Part shown: positions 21,471 to 30,826 of the stretch, piece after piece
How the letters are laid out: each line of letters opens with the position of its first letter
Numbering within the stretch: position 1 is the stretch's first letter
Assembly: GCF_000412185.1 (NCBI RefSeq)
Contig: NZ_ASJA01000001.1
Span: 186,001-250,000, forward strand
Direction of reading: 5' to 3'
DNA length: 64,000 nt
DNA from: Euryhalocaulis caribicus
GTDB lineage: Bacteria > Pseudomonadota > Alphaproteobacteria > Caulobacterales > Maricaulaceae
Position numbers and translations under genes: made by a program
Notes under the pieces: generated by a model
Databases searched by the model: none
Seen by the model: only the letters and a program-made list of their open reading frames with translations
Told to the model about the DNA's origin: nothing

Positions 21471-21489
21471 GACTGACAGGTGACACGCC

Positions 21490-23691
21490 ATGCCCAACCC
21501 GATCACCAAATCCCTCTACAAGTTCGCTCGCAACGCGCTGCCCGAGATTTCCGAGACGGAACAGGCGGCGCTGGAGGCTGGCGGCCTGTGGTTCGACGCC
21601 GAGATTTTTTCCGGCAATCCGGACTGGAGCGTGCTGCGCGAAGCGCCCGGTTACACGCTGACCGAAGCCGAGCAGGCCTTCATCGACGGCCCCGTCGAGG
21701 AGCTGTGCAATATGCTCGACCCGTGGGAGATCGAGTACGAGCGCAAGGACCTGCCGCCGGAAGTCTGGGATTTCATTCGCCAGAACAAATTTTTCGGGAT
21801 GATCATTCCGGAGGAATATGGCGGGCTGGGCTTTTCCGCGCTCTGTCATTCGGAGGTGATCCGCAAGCTGTCCTCGCGCAGCGGCACGGGCGCGGTCAGC
21901 GTCATGGTTCCGAACTCGCTCGGCCCGGGCGAACTGCTTATGCATTTCGGTACGGACGAGCAGAAGAATTACTGGCTGCCGCGGTTGGCGAAGGGCGAGG
22001 AAATCCCCTGTTTCGGCCTGACCGAAACCGCCGCCGGCTCCGACGCCGGGGCCATGGAATCGGTCGGCGTTGTCGAGAAAGCAACGGTGGACGGCAAGGA
22101 AACGCTGGGCATCCGTCTGAATTTCAACAAGCGCTATATCACGCTCGGCCCCATCGCGACCGTCATGGGCGTCGCCTTCAAGCTGGAGGACCCGGACGGC
22201 CTGCTGGGTGACCAGAAAGATATCGGCATCACGCTTGCCCTGATCCCCTCCGACACGCCGGGCGTCACGCACGGCAAGCGGCATTACGCCTCTCGTCAGG
22301 CGTTTCAGAACGGACCGCTGGAGGGCAAGGACGTCTTCGTGCCGCTGGACTGGATTATCGGCGGCCAGGAATATGCCGGACAGGGCTGGATGATGCTGAT
22401 GTCGGCGCTGTCCGTCGGCCGCGGCATCTCGCTGCCGTCGCAATCGGCCGCCGGGGCCAGCCTGGCGCTTATGACCACCGGCGCCTATGCGCGCTGCCGT
22501 CATCAATTCAATATTTCCATCGCGGAATTCGAGGGGATTCAGGAGCGGATTGCCGCGCTGGCCGCGCACGCCTACCAGCTGGACGCCGCACGCCGCGTCA
22601 CCGCCCGCGCGGTGGACGAGGGTCATGCGCCTTCCGTTCTCTCCGCCATCGTCAAGGCGCACGCCACCTATCGCCTGCGCGAGGCGACCAATGACGCGAT
22701 GGACGTTCACGCCGGCAAGGCGGTGATCGATGGCCCGAAGAACTATCTGGGCGACCTTTACCGCGCCGTGCCGGTGGCTATCACGGTCGAAGGCGCGAAC
22801 ATCCTGACCCGCAACCTGATGATCTTCGGTCAGGGCGCGATCCGCGCGCACCCTTACCTGCTGGACGAGATTATGGCCGCCAGCGATGAGGATGAGGAAG
22901 CCGGTCTGGAGAAGTTCAGCCAGACCATCTGGAAACATGCAGGCCATCAGGCCGCGACCTTCTTCCGGGCGTTTGCGCGCTCCTGGACGGGCGGGGCCAG
23001 CGCGCCTTATCCGGATGGCGCGGACGATCTGAAGCACCATTACAAGCAGCTCGGCCGCTATTCCTCCGTACTGGCTTTCGTCAGTGAAATTGCGTTGGTG
23101 CATCTGGGCGGCGCGCTGAAGCGCAAGGAGTTCATCTCCGCCCGTCTCGGCGACATTCTCAGCGAGGTTTACCTGCTCTCCTGCGCCCTCAAACGGTTCG
23201 AGGAAGACGGCAAGCCGCGCGAGGACCGGCCGGTTCTCGGTTATGTCATGCAGGCCGGTTATCAGCGGATCGAGCAACGCCTGACCGAGGTGATCGACAA
23301 CTATCCCTCGCGTCCGCTGGCGGCCCTCATGCGTTTCACCGCGCCGTCTTCGGGCAAGAATGGCCGCGCGCCGGACGACCAGCTGGCGCAGCGCGTCTCC
23401 GATCTGGTGACGACTGATACCGAAACGCGCACCCGCCTGATGCAGGGTCTCTATATCGGTTCGGTCGAATCCTCAGAGGTCGCGCGGCTGGAGCGCGCCT
23501 TCAAGGCGGTTACCGCCGCCGAGCCGCTTTATCGCAAGCGCCGTCATGACGAGGCGCTGACAGAAGCAGAGACCCGCCAGCTGGAGGAGGCGGAGAGCTT
23601 CGTCCGCGAGATTGTCGAGGTGGATTCTTTCGATCCGGAGGTGTTGACCGGCATTTCTGGCGCGCCCGCCGCGAAACACGCGGCGGAGTAG
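21490..23691 (+). CDS. fadE: Acyl-CoA dehydrogenase, FadE type
   Basis: The first oxidation of fatty-acid beta-oxidation (acyl-CoA to trans-2-enoyl-CoA, FAD-dependent). The 733-aa product matches the long FadE class. It has FFGMIIPEEYGGLGFSA, the flavin/substrate segment CFGLTETAAGSDAGAM, DVHAGKAVIDGPKNYLGDLYRAVPVAITVEGANILTRN in short blocks, and the extra C-terminal DUF1974-like region. It lacks the N-terminal membrane segments of E. coli FadE. An AGGTGA ribosome site precedes the ATG, and a 13-bp palindrome lies just upstream. Confidence 0.92.
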   Translation: MPNPITKSLYKFARNALPEISETEQAALEAGGLWFDAEIFSGNPDWSVLREAPGYTLTEAEQAFIDGPVEELCNMLDPWEIEYERKDLPPEVWDFIRQNKFFGMIIPEEYGGLGFSALCHSEVIRKLSSRSGTGAVSVMVPNSLGPGELLMHFGTDEQKNYWLPRLAKGEEIPCFGLTETAAGSDAGAMESVGVVEKATVDGKETLGIRLNFNKRYITLGPIATVMGVAFKLEDPDGLLGDQKDIGITLALIPSDTPGVTHGKRHYASRQAFQNGPLEGKDVFVPLDWIIGGQEYAGQGWMMLMSALSVGRGISLPSQSAAGASLALMTTGAYARCRHQFNISIAEFEGIQERIAALAAHAYQLDAARRVTARAVDEGHAPSVLSAIVKAHATYRLREATNDAMDVHAGKAVIDGPKNYLGDLYRAVPVAITVEGANILTRNLMIFGQGAIRAHPYLLDEIMAASDEDEEAGLEKFSQTIWKHAGHQAATFFRAFARSWTGGASAPYPDGADDLKHHYKQLGRYSSVLAFVSEIALVHLGGALKRKEFISARLGDILSEVYLLSCALKRFEEDGKPREDRPVLGYVMQAGYQRIEQRLTEVIDNYPSRPLAALMRFTAPSSGKNGRAPDDQLAQRVSDLVTTDTETRTRLMQGLYIGSVESSEVARLERAFKAVTAAEPLYRKRRHDEALTEAETRQLEEAESFVREIVEVDSFDPEVLTGISGAPAAKHAAE

Positions 23692-23697
23692 GCGGCT

Positions 23698-24222
23698 TCA
23701 AGCTATCGGCGTTTCGGCGCGGCAGGCCTCGATAAAGGCTTCGCCGTGCTGGCCCGGGGCCGGATACCATTTCAGCTCGCCCGCCGCGTTCACGCGCACC
23801 GGGTCAGCGGAAGTCATCAGTGCTTTAAAGGTTTCGCCTTTCGCGGTCGCTTCGGTCACGCAATCAGGTCCGATCTGGGCGTCTTCGCACTGTATGCGGC
23901 CGCCAATATCGGCCCGACCAGCTTCGCCCGACAGCCGGATCGGGCTTTTCGCCCCGTCCGTTTCGTTTTCAGCGTTGAAATAGGTGAAGTCATATTCGCC
24001 CGGCTGCTCCGCGCAGGTCAGCAGGATGATAATCCAGTCGGTATTCTCCATGCCGAACGCCAGCCGCTTGGGCGGCGCGTCCGCATCGGTCACCGCGACC
24101 CAGCCAAAGCCTTCCTCGACCCAGGCGAGGTCCGGCTGTAGCTCGGCGCCGCCAGGCGTGGTCTGAGCGCACGCAGTCAGGCCCAGAAGGGCGGCGGAAA
24201 GAGAGATGACGGATGATTTCAT
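23698..24222 (-). CDS. Uncharacterised lipoprotein
   Basis: The 174-aa product begins MKSSVISLSAALLGLTAC, a signal peptide with lipobox LTAC-A. The mature domain looks beta-rich (KRLAFGMENTDWIIILLTCAE, YDFTYFNAENETDG) with cysteines at LTCAEQ, IQCEDA, PDCVTE and EACRAE that could form two disulfides. It is convergent with fadE (6-base gap). No family recognised. Confidence 0.75.
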   Translation of the reverse strand: MKSSVISLSAALLGLTACAQTTPGGAELQPDLAWVEEGFGWVAVTDADAPPKRLAFGMENTDWIIILLTCAEQPGEYDFTYFNAENETDGAKSPIRLSGEAGRADIGGRIQCEDAQIGPDCVTEATAKGETFKALMTSADPVRVNAAGELKWYPAPGQHGEAFIEACRAETPIA

Positions 24223-24261
24223 GACAGTCCCCCAGGATTGGACATGAGGGATAACGCGGAA

Positions 24262-25986
24262 CTAGCGCGTTCGTTCGATATGCGCGTCGACCAGCGCCTT
24301 GTTATAGGCCAGCAGGGCGTCGGTGCGGCTGATATGCCCGGTCACAGGCTCCGCCCCGCCGCGGCGCTTCACGGCGGCGGAATCGATGTCCTCTGCTTCC
24401 ATAAGGGCCAGCGCCCGGCCCAGCGAGTCATCCTCGTAAAGATGCGCGCCTTCGGAGCTTTTCTCCGCCTCGTTGCGGGAGACGGGATTCATCACCTCCC
24501 GCACGCGCACGGTCTGGAGAATGATCCGCTGCGGCCCTTCGGCCAGCTTGTAGCCGTGATTTTCGATCTGTTTCTGGAACACCGATCCGCCCATCACTGA
24601 CTGCACGATCACCGTGGCGATGGAGACCGCGACCAGCATCGCGGCCCCGGCCTCGTAGGACTGCGTCAGTTCAAACACGATCAGCGTTGTCGATATCGGC
24701 GCGCCCAGAACCGCGCCCGCCACCGCGCCCATTCCGATGACGGCGAAGAAGGTCTCGCCCGCCGTCGCCAGCGGCGTCTGGTCGACAATGCCGCCAAAGG
24801 CCGCGCCGACCATCGCCCCGATGAAAATGGAAGGCGAGAACACGCCGCCGCCGAAGCGAAAGCCCAGCGTGATCGTGGTGGCGATCAGCTTGGCGGCAAT
24901 CAGGGCCAGCAGGAAGCCGATGGAAAACTCGCCCGCGATGGCCTCCGTCGTCGCTTCGTACCCGACGCCAAGGATGTCCGGCATCCATATGCCCATCAGG
25001 CCGATCAGAACGCCGCCAAATGGCGGCAGCGCCCACAAAGGCAATGCCAGCCTGTCGGCGGTTCCGGAAAGCCAGGCCGGGACGGCCAGCGTCAGCCGCA
25101 TGAAGGCCATGGCCGCGAGCGCGGCCAGAAAACCCAAAAGCGCGGCCAGCGGAAAATCGGTCAGCATGGTTTCCGGCAAGGGCGGGATGGAAAACGTGAC
25201 CTGGTCGCTCAGATGCGCCCGCGTGGCGACGGAGGCGGCGAGTGAGGAAATCGCCACCGGCGCGATCACCCGCAGCGCGTAATGGCCCAGCACGACCTCC
25301 AGCGCGAACAGGACGCCGGCGATGGGCGCGTCGAACGAGGCGGCGATCGCCGCGGACACGCCGCAGGCCAGCAGGGTGCGCGCCGCGCGCGGCGGCAGGC
25401 CCAGACCTTCGGCCACCAGCGCGCCCAGACCGCCGCCAATATGCACGGCAGGGCCTTCACGCCCGGCGCTGGCGCCGCCGCCAAGCGAGACCGCGGCGAT
25501 TACGGCGGACAGCATGGTGGTGCGCACGCCGATATGGCCGCCATGAACGGCCCGCGCCTCGATCACATCGGCGACGTTTTCAGCGCGGGTTTCCGGCAGC
25601 CAGTTGAATTCGCGGCCCAGATAAAGAAGGCCGGACACGACGATGCCGGCCATGATCGGCGCGACCAGAACCGTATGCCAGGGCAGGCCCTGCGCGGCAT
25701 GGGCCAGATGTTCGTTGAACGCGCCATAGCCAAGGAACTGGATCGACTCGATGGCCAGCCGGAAACCGAGGATCGCGTAGGCCGCCACGATGCCGATCAT
25801 CAGGCCCCAGAACCACACCGCGCCGTCGCCGCGCGTCCAGACCCGGTCAAAGAACTCGGCGGAGACCGCGCCGACGGGGCGAAGCAGGGCGCGGATGCGG
25901 CGGCCCGCCTGCCGCGTATCCTCGCGGGCGCGCTGGTCTTCAGCCTCTTGCTGTTGTTCGGAGCTGTCCGCCGCAGTCTGGGTCAT
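24262..25986 (-). CDS. ClC-family chloride channel/transporter with CBS region
   Basis: A 574-aa ClC protein. The pore signatures are GGGASAGREGPAVHIGGG (GREGP carries the gating glutamate) and GGVFSPSIFIGA (GxFxP). About ten hydrophobic helices follow a charged, Gln/Glu-rich cytoplasmic N-terminus. The C-terminus has CBS-like sequence (VREVMNPVSRNEAEKS, GRALALMEAEDID), which in relatives senses nucleotides. MTQTAADSSEQQ at 25986 is chosen since earlier codons overlap the PBP gene. Whether it is a channel or an H+/Cl- exchanger cannot be told by eye. Confidence 0.9.
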   Translation of the reverse strand: MTQTAADSSEQQQEAEDQRAREDTRQAGRRIRALLRPVGAVSAEFFDRVWTRGDGAVWFWGLMIGIVAAYAILGFRLAIESIQFLGYGAFNEHLAHAAQGLPWHTVLVAPIMAGIVVSGLLYLGREFNWLPETRAENVADVIEARAVHGGHIGVRTTMLSAVIAAVSLGGGASAGREGPAVHIGGGLGALVAEGLGLPPRAARTLLACGVSAAIAASFDAPIAGVLFALEVVLGHYALRVIAPVAISSLAASVATRAHLSDQVTFSIPPLPETMLTDFPLAALLGFLAALAAMAFMRLTLAVPAWLSGTADRLALPLWALPPFGGVLIGLMGIWMPDILGVGYEATTEAIAGEFSIGFLLALIAAKLIATTITLGFRFGGGVFSPSIFIGAMVGAAFGGIVDQTPLATAGETFFAVIGMGAVAGAVLGAPISTTLIVFELTQSYEAGAAMLVAVSIATVIVQSVMGGSVFQKQIENHGYKLAEGPQRIILQTVRVREVMNPVSRNEAEKSSEGAHLYEDDSLGRALALMEAEDIDSAAVKRRGGAEPVTGHISRTDALLAYNKALVDAHIERTR

Positions 25987-26020
25987 CGGTTGCAGGACAA
26001 ACGCCGATGCGCGCGCGAAA

Positions 26021-27967
26021 TCAACCCTCGTCCGGCGCCGATTGCGCTTCGAACGCGCCGGCGAGTTCCGAATAGAAGGCGGCAAGGCGCTCTTCGTAGG
26101 GCGATCTGTCGGGCGGGGGCGGCGCGTTCAGGTTTTCGACGGGCAGGCCTTCATGCGCCGCTTCCATGAAACGCCGCCAGATTTCGGCGGGAAGGCCGCC
26201 GCCGGTGACGTTCTTCATCGGGCTGTCATCGTCATTGCCGACCCATACGCCCGCCGCCAGCTGCGCCGTATAACCGACGAACCACGCATCGCGGCTGGCC
26301 TGGCTGGTGCCTGTCTTGCCCGCCGCGGGACGCTTGCCCAGCGCGGCGCGCGCGCCGGTGCCGCCGACCACGACTTCCTGCATCATGCCGGTCATCGCCT
26401 CGGCATTTTCGGGATCATAGACTACCCGGCCGCGCGCGGATTTGTGCTCGTAAAGCGTCTGGCCGCGCGTATTGGCGATGGTCTGGATGAACCACGGCTC
26501 GATATATGCGCCGTCCCGCGCAAAGACGGCATAGGCGGCTGTCAGCTCGGCCAGCGTCACCTCGGAAGAGCCCAGAGCCAGGGAGGGATGCGGACGCAGC
26601 GGGGACTGGATGCCGAAGCGCTGGCCCAGCTGCGCGATATTCTCCGGCCCGACCTGCTCGCCCAGCTGCACGGCGACCGTATTGATCGAACGTTTGAAGG
26701 CGTCCCGCAGCGTCACCCAACCGCGATAATTGCCCCCGAAATTCTCCGGCGACCAGCCTTCCAGCTCCAGCGGCTGGTCCTCCCGCACCGTGGCGGGGGA
26801 GAGGCCGGACTCCAGCGCCGCGCCATAGACGAATGGCTTGAAGGCGGAGCCGGGCTGGCGGCGGGCCTGGACAGCGCGGTTGAACTGGCTTTCGGCATAG
26901 TCGCGCCCGCCGACCATGGCGCGCACTGCGCCGGAATAATCGATGGCGAACAGCGCGCCCTGTCCGGCGCGGCTGGCCGCGCCGGATTCATCCAGCACGG
27001 CGTCCAGCGCGGTTTCCGCCTTGCGCTGGATTTCCGGATCCAGCGTGACGGTGACCACCAGATCGGGCGCGTTTTCCGGCGCAAGCTGGCGGGCGTGTTT
27101 CTCGACAAGGTCCAGCGTGTAGCCCCAGTCCAGAGCGGACGCCTGCGCCGTTTCCGCGGCGATGTCCGGCGCCGCGCTGGCCGCCCCGGCCGCCTTTTCG
27201 GCGGTGATGAAGCCGTATTCCGTCATGCGGTCCAGCACCTCGCGGGCGCGGCTTTCAGCGGCGTCGAAATTCTCCACCAGCGACAGGCGGGAGGGCGCCT
27301 TGGGCAGGGCGGCGAGAAGAGCAGATTCGGCAAGGTTCACGTCCCGCGCCGACTTGCCGAAATAGCGTTGCGCGGCAGCTTCAACCCCGTAGGCGCGTTC
27401 GCCCAGATAGACGCGGTTGAGATAGAGATTGAGGATTTCCCGCTTGGTCAGCCGCCGCTCCAGCGCCATGGACAGGCGGATCTCCTGCGCCTTGCGGCGC
27501 AGCGTCTGATCCGGCGTCAGGACCAGATTCTTGACCAGCTGCTGGGTCAGGGTGGAGCCGCCCTGCCGCGTCTCCCCGGCGCGGGAATTCACCCAGGCGG
27601 CGCGCGCCAGCGCCTGAAGGTCGACGCCGGAATGGGAATAGAAACGGTGATCCTCCGCCGCCAGGAAGGCCATCACCAGATGATCGGGCAGATCATCGGC
27701 GGAAACGGAGCGCCCATAGAGCGGGCCGCGCGTGGCGATCAGCGAACCATCGCTGGCCCGCACCTCAATCGAAGGCTCGCGGTCCACCACCCACAGCTCG
27801 GCCGTAGGCGGCAGGGCGGGCATGTCGTGGAACAGACCGCGCCAGACGAGGCCGGCCGCGACCGCCGCGATCAGCACCACGGCGGCGATGGAGCCGGCAA
27901 TGATCAGGCGGCGCGTGCGCGTCTGTTGTTCGCGGCGGATTTCGAGGTCTGCGCGATATGAATTCAT
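26021..27967 (-). CDS. Class A penicillin-binding protein (PBP1-type)
   Basis: A bifunctional peptidoglycan synthase of 648 aa. It has a cytoplasmic tail, one membrane helix (about 20-43) and a GT51 glycosyltransferase domain (AFLAAEDHRFYSHSGVD, GGSTLTQQLVKN, ERRLTKREILNLYLNRVYLG). The transpeptidase domain has the active-site S-x-x-K in PGSAFKPF, an SIN motif and KTGTS. The roughly 650-aa length matches the short PBP1C/PBP2d-like class rather than full PBP1A. It is followed 34 bases later by the ClC gene and is divergent from the 56-aa gene. Confidence 0.92.
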   Translation of the reverse strand: MNSYRADLEIRREQQTRTRRLIIAGSIAAVVLIAAVAAGLVWRGLFHDMPALPPTAELWVVDREPSIEVRASDGSLIATRGPLYGRSVSADDLPDHLVMAFLAAEDHRFYSHSGVDLQALARAAWVNSRAGETRQGGSTLTQQLVKNLVLTPDQTLRRKAQEIRLSMALERRLTKREILNLYLNRVYLGERAYGVEAAAQRYFGKSARDVNLAESALLAALPKAPSRLSLVENFDAAESRAREVLDRMTEYGFITAEKAAGAASAAPDIAAETAQASALDWGYTLDLVEKHARQLAPENAPDLVVTVTLDPEIQRKAETALDAVLDESGAASRAGQGALFAIDYSGAVRAMVGGRDYAESQFNRAVQARRQPGSAFKPFVYGAALESGLSPATVREDQPLELEGWSPENFGGNYRGWVTLRDAFKRSINTVAVQLGEQVGPENIAQLGQRFGIQSPLRPHPSLALGSSEVTLAELTAAYAVFARDGAYIEPWFIQTIANTRGQTLYEHKSARGRVVYDPENAEAMTGMMQEVVVGGTGARAALGKRPAAGKTGTSQASRDAWFVGYTAQLAAGVWVGNDDDSPMKNVTGGGLPAEIWRRFMEAAHEGLPVENLNAPPPPDRSPYEERLAAFYSELAGAFEAQSAPDEG

Positions 27968-28167
27968 GGCCGCAAGCCCTTGGCCGGAAAATATGGCCGC
28001 CGCAAGACCGGAACGGGCGCGCCGTTCACGTCAAAGTTGACTGAATCACAATGAATTGTTTGCACTTTTCCCTGAAACTCTATTTGCTGCGGCGCGTTAG
28101 AAGATGCAGCTGAACAAAAGGCGTGGGAACGCCGGAAACATTAATAGTTGGTAACAGGTAAGGAGTC

Positions 28168-28338
28168 ATGGGCGAGCATAGCGCATATCATTTCTTGAAA
28201 GGCCTAGGTAAAGGCCTGGATGAGCGCTTGGCGTCGGACTCCAAGTCTACGCAGGAAGAGTTTGGCGACCTGCTGGACAAGCTCGGCCACATGAAATCGA
28301 ACGAAGTTCAGTCTCGCTCATCAGACGCCTCTTCCTGA
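28168..28338 (+). CDS. 56-aa small protein
   Basis: The sequence starts MGEHSAYHFLKGLGKGLDER and ends EVQSRSSDASS. It is preceded by an ideal AAGGAG ribosome site (28160-28165), three bases from the ATG. It is amphipathic and charged, with no membrane segment. Its last 31 bases overlap the end of the convergent PAN-domain gene. The 200-base gap before it (27968-28167), shared with the class A PBP, is relatively AT-rich and likely holds promoters for both. No family recognised; the ribosome site is the main support. Confidence 0.62.
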   Translation: MGEHSAYHFLKGLGKGLDERLASDSKSTQEEFGDLLDKLGHMKSNEVQSRSSDASS

Positions 28339-29102
28339 GGCGTGGCGGCCTGCGCGGTCGCCTGAGGGGCCATATATTCCCGTTGAACCGAATAGAGCGG
28401 GGCGCTTGAGCGCTCCGCTTTTCTTATGGCGGGCTGCACCGGCGCGGTTTCGATGGCTTTCGGCGCTTCTGTTTCATCCGCGGCGGGGCCGGCGTCGGCG
28501 TCCGCGGCTTCAGACTCACCGCTTGCCTGCCGGTTTTCTTCACCGGCTTCTTCAGTCTCCCCATCGCGCGCTGTCGGGTCGAAGTTCAGGCTGACCGCTT
28601 CAGCGTTCGAGGGGGACTGAGCGCGCCGCATTGCGGAGGAAACATAGGGTTGGGGCGCGGCCTGATAGGGCGCCGCCACAGGTTCGGGCTGCAGTGGAAC
28701 GGGGCGGGGCTTGGTGCGCGCTTGTGCAGGAGCGCCTTCCAGGACCCGCGTCGGGGCGGAACTCATGCGCTGCTGCGGCGCCGGCGTTGATGCGGCCATG
28801 CGCACAGGCTCGCCGCCGGCGCGCGAAAGGCCGGAGATGCAGCACGTGTCGGTGCGCGTTTCGCCCGCATCGCTTTGCAGGCGGCAGACCGGAGAGGCAG
28901 ATTCCACGCCCGGACGGACCCATGACCAGGCTTCGCATTGCCCGTCGAGATCACAGGCGGCGCGGCAGGCCAGCGCCGATGGCGTGCTGATCTCCTGCAG
29001 GACCGGTCCCTGCCGGATCATGTCTCTCTGGAAGAACTGTTGCGCGGAAGCCGGCGTGACGAGAAGCAGCAGTGCGGCGAGTATGAGGTCAGGACGCGGC
29101 AT
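28308..29102 (-). CDS. Secreted PAN/Apple-like domain protein
   Basis: The 264-aa product has a cleavable signal peptide (LILAALLLLVTPASA-QQ). A cysteine-rich domain follows (CRAACDLDGQCEAWSWVRPG ... CRLQSD ... CCISGL) whose spacing resembles the PAN_4 fold, a protein- or carbohydrate-binding module. The rest is a long low-complexity region rich in Pro, Ala, Gln and Glu. It overlaps the upstream FliN gene by 14 bases, so the two are probably one operon. An ATG at 29117 is an alternative start. The ligand is unknown. Confidence 0.72.
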   Translation of the reverse strand: MPRPDLILAALLLLVTPASAQQFFQRDMIRQGPVLQEISTPSALACRAACDLDGQCEAWSWVRPGVESASPVCRLQSDAGETRTDTCCISGLSRAGGEPVRMAASTPAPQQRMSSAPTRVLEGAPAQARTKPRPVPLQPEPVAAPYQAAPQPYVSSAMRRAQSPSNAEAVSLNFDPTARDGETEEAGEENRQASGESEAADADAGPAADETEAPKAIETAPVQPAIRKAERSSAPLYSVQREYMAPQATAQAATPQEEASDERD

Positions 29103-29391
29103 TGAATTCGTGAACATCCGCGACGCTGGTCACGGTGATCGCCACTTTTTCGCCCTGAATCAGGATTTCGCCGCGGGCGATGGGGTAGTTGTTCGCCAGG
29201 ATCCAGACTTCGTCGTTTTCCGTCGCATCAAGCGGTATAACGGCGCCCCGGCCCATCCGCAGGAATTGCGAGATCGGCATCTTGGACCGGCCAAGAACCA
29301 CTGAAATTTCGACTTCAACCGCGTTGAGCTGGTTCATTTCGCTGACAGACGCCGCTTGGCTTGTGATGCTTCGGACCCCATCTTCGCGCAA
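29089..29391 (-). CDS. fliN: FliN-like flagellar motor switch protein (SpoA domain)
   Basis: The 100-aa product is almost entirely one SpoA/FliN domain: [31 protein letters not shown], then [29 protein letters not shown]. FliN builds the flagellar C-ring and binds CheY-P. The start is uncertain: TTG at 29391, or ATG at 29337 ([13 protein letters not shown]), which fits family N-termini. It is an orphan, since no other flagellar gene is in the window, and it is followed by a secreted PAN-domain gene. A non-flagellar SpoA role (type III secretion-like) is possible but unsupported. Confidence 0.82.
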   Translation of the reverse strand: MREDGVRSITSQAASVSEMNQLNAVEVEISVVLGRSKMPISQFLRMGRGAVIPLDATENDEVWILANNYPIARGEILIQGEKVAITVTSVADVHEFNAAS

Positions 29392-29416
29392 TTCCAGTTA
29401 CGCGGCCCTTAACGCC

Positions 29417-30103
29417 ATGACACACAAAGCACCGGTCCAGTGGGCCGTTTCCAACAACCTGATTGGCTATGAAGCCGCCGTTTCGGCGATGGAGGCGCGT
29501 GCGGCGTCCATTGCAGCCGGGGAAGCGGGTGAATTGATCTGGCTGCTGGAACACCCGCCGCTCTATACAGCGGGGACCAGCGCAAAGGACGCGGATTTAC
29601 GCGATGCGGACCGTTTTCCCGTTTACCGGACAGGGCGGGGCGGTGAATTCACCTATCACGGCCCCGGTCAGCGCGTGGCCTATGCGATGCTGGATCTGAA
29701 GGCGCGGGGACGCGACGTGCGCGCCTATGTGCAGGACCTTGAGCGCTGGATTATCGGCGCGCTGGATGCGTTCGGGATCGACGGAGAAATTCGTGACGGC
29801 CGCGTGGGCGTCTGGGTGGACCGGTCAAGGCCGGGGGCGCCGCGCGAAGACAAGATTGCGGCGATTGGCGTGCGCATCCGCAAATGGGTCAGTTTTCACG
29901 GCATCGCGCTGAACGTGGAGCCGGACCTGACACATTTCACTGGCATCACGCCCTGTGGCATCAGCGACCCCAATCTGGGCGTGACCAGCCTTGTGGATAT
30001 GGGCCGCCCGGTCACGCTGCCCGAAGCGGACGCGGCGTTGCGCGCCGCTTTTGAAGACGTTTTCGGACGATCCACGGAGACGGCGGAGCCGCCAATCCTC
30101 TAG
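29417..30103 (+). CDS. lipB: Octanoyl-[acyl carrier protein]:protein N-octanoyltransferase
   Basis: LipB transfers octanoate from ACP to lipoyl domains, the first step of lipoate assembly. The 228-aa product has [26 protein letters not shown], the catalytic lysine in [22 protein letters not shown] and the catalytic cysteine in [17 protein letters not shown]. The frame is open far upstream, but ATG 29417 (MTHKAPVQW) fits the family length. It is divergent from fliN with at most 79 bases between them, and a terminator follows. Confidence 0.94.
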   Translation: MTHKAPVQWAVSNNLIGYEAAVSAMEARAASIAAGEAGELIWLLEHPPLYTAGTSAKDADLRDADRFPVYRTGRGGEFTYHGPGQRVAYAMLDLKARGRDVRAYVQDLERWIIGALDAFGIDGEIRDGRVGVWVDRSRPGAPREDKIAAIGVRIRKWVSFHGIALNVEPDLTHFTGITPCGISDPNLGVTSLVDMGRPVTLPEADAALRAAFEDVFGRSTETAEPPIL

Positions 30104-30111
30104 CGGAATAA

Positions 30112-30147
30112 AAAAGCCCCGGCGCGTGCGGGCGCGCCGGGGCTTTT
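30112..30147. terminator. Bidirectional terminator between lipB and DUF805 gene
   Basis: AAAAGCCCCGGCGCG (30112-30126) pairs with CGCGCCGGGGCTTTT (30133-30147) around a 6-base loop. It lies 8 bases after lipB and faces the convergent DUF805 gene. Confidence 0.9.
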
Positions 30148-30164
30148 CGTTGAAAGACGAACCC

Positions 30165-30692
30165 TTATGCCGCAGGCGGCGGGGTGTCGGCCGGCGGACG
30201 GGATTCGCCGTCCGGTCCCGGCGGCGGACCATATTGATTGGGGTTGGGGTCGCTTTTCAGGAGCATATTCGCCACATAAACAAAAGCGAAAGCGATCAGA
30301 GCGCTGATAATCGCGCTGGGCAGCGCAGTGGCGCGGCTGGCCGCTGTCATCGATTGCATCATGGATGAGAAATCACCGCCAGACGTGACGGCCGCGCCGC
30401 CGAAAACGCCCACGACGATCATGCCCGCGATCCAGCCGACGACCAGCCAGGCGACCAGAACGGCCAGGAAGAGCCAACCGGTCTTGTTGGCGTCATGAAG
30501 GCGTTTCACCCAGATACAGACCCAGGGATAGATAAGAAGAATGCCAAGGGCGCTCAGCGCCGTAAGCGCAAAACTGATCACGGGAAGAAGGTTTAGAACG
30601 AGACCGATGACGATCAGGATCAGAGCGGCTTTCTGGAAAGCCGCCGGGCCGAGCCGTCCCTGCGGATTAAAGAGAACGCTTCCGAGATTCAT
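30165..30692 (-). CDS. DUF805 membrane protein
   Basis: A 175-aa inner-membrane protein. It begins NLGSVLFNPQGRLGPAAF, has about four membrane helices and the DUF805 hallmark YPWVCIWVKRLHDANKTGW (R-x-H-D). The C-terminal tail is Pro-rich and cytoplasmic. Function is unknown across the family. An AGGAGGG site lies before the ATG. A second, more diverged DUF805-like protein follows upstream on the same strand (30827-31255). Confidence 0.85.
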   Translation of the reverse strand: MNLGSVLFNPQGRLGPAAFQKAALILIVIGLVLNLLPVISFALTALSALGILLIYPWVCIWVKRLHDANKTGWLFLAVLVAWLVVGWIAGMIVVGVFGGAAVTSGGDFSSMMQSMTAASRATALPSAIISALIAFAFVYVANMLLKSDPNPNQYGPPPGPDGESRPPADTPPPAA

Positions 30693-30826
30693 GTTTGTCC
30701 CTCCTGTTTGGTTTCGCGCGAGCTTCTTCCAGTCCAGAGCCGGCCGCGATCAGGTGACAAGCGTGTGCCCGCGCCTTTCTCTGTGTCAATCATGATCGCG
30801 AAAACGAAGGAATTTTCTGTGGACGC

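Noticed and set aside
21138-21476. Open frame in the uvrD-fadE gap
   Set aside because: It spans the palindromic repeat, has no ribosome site and no recognisable protein.
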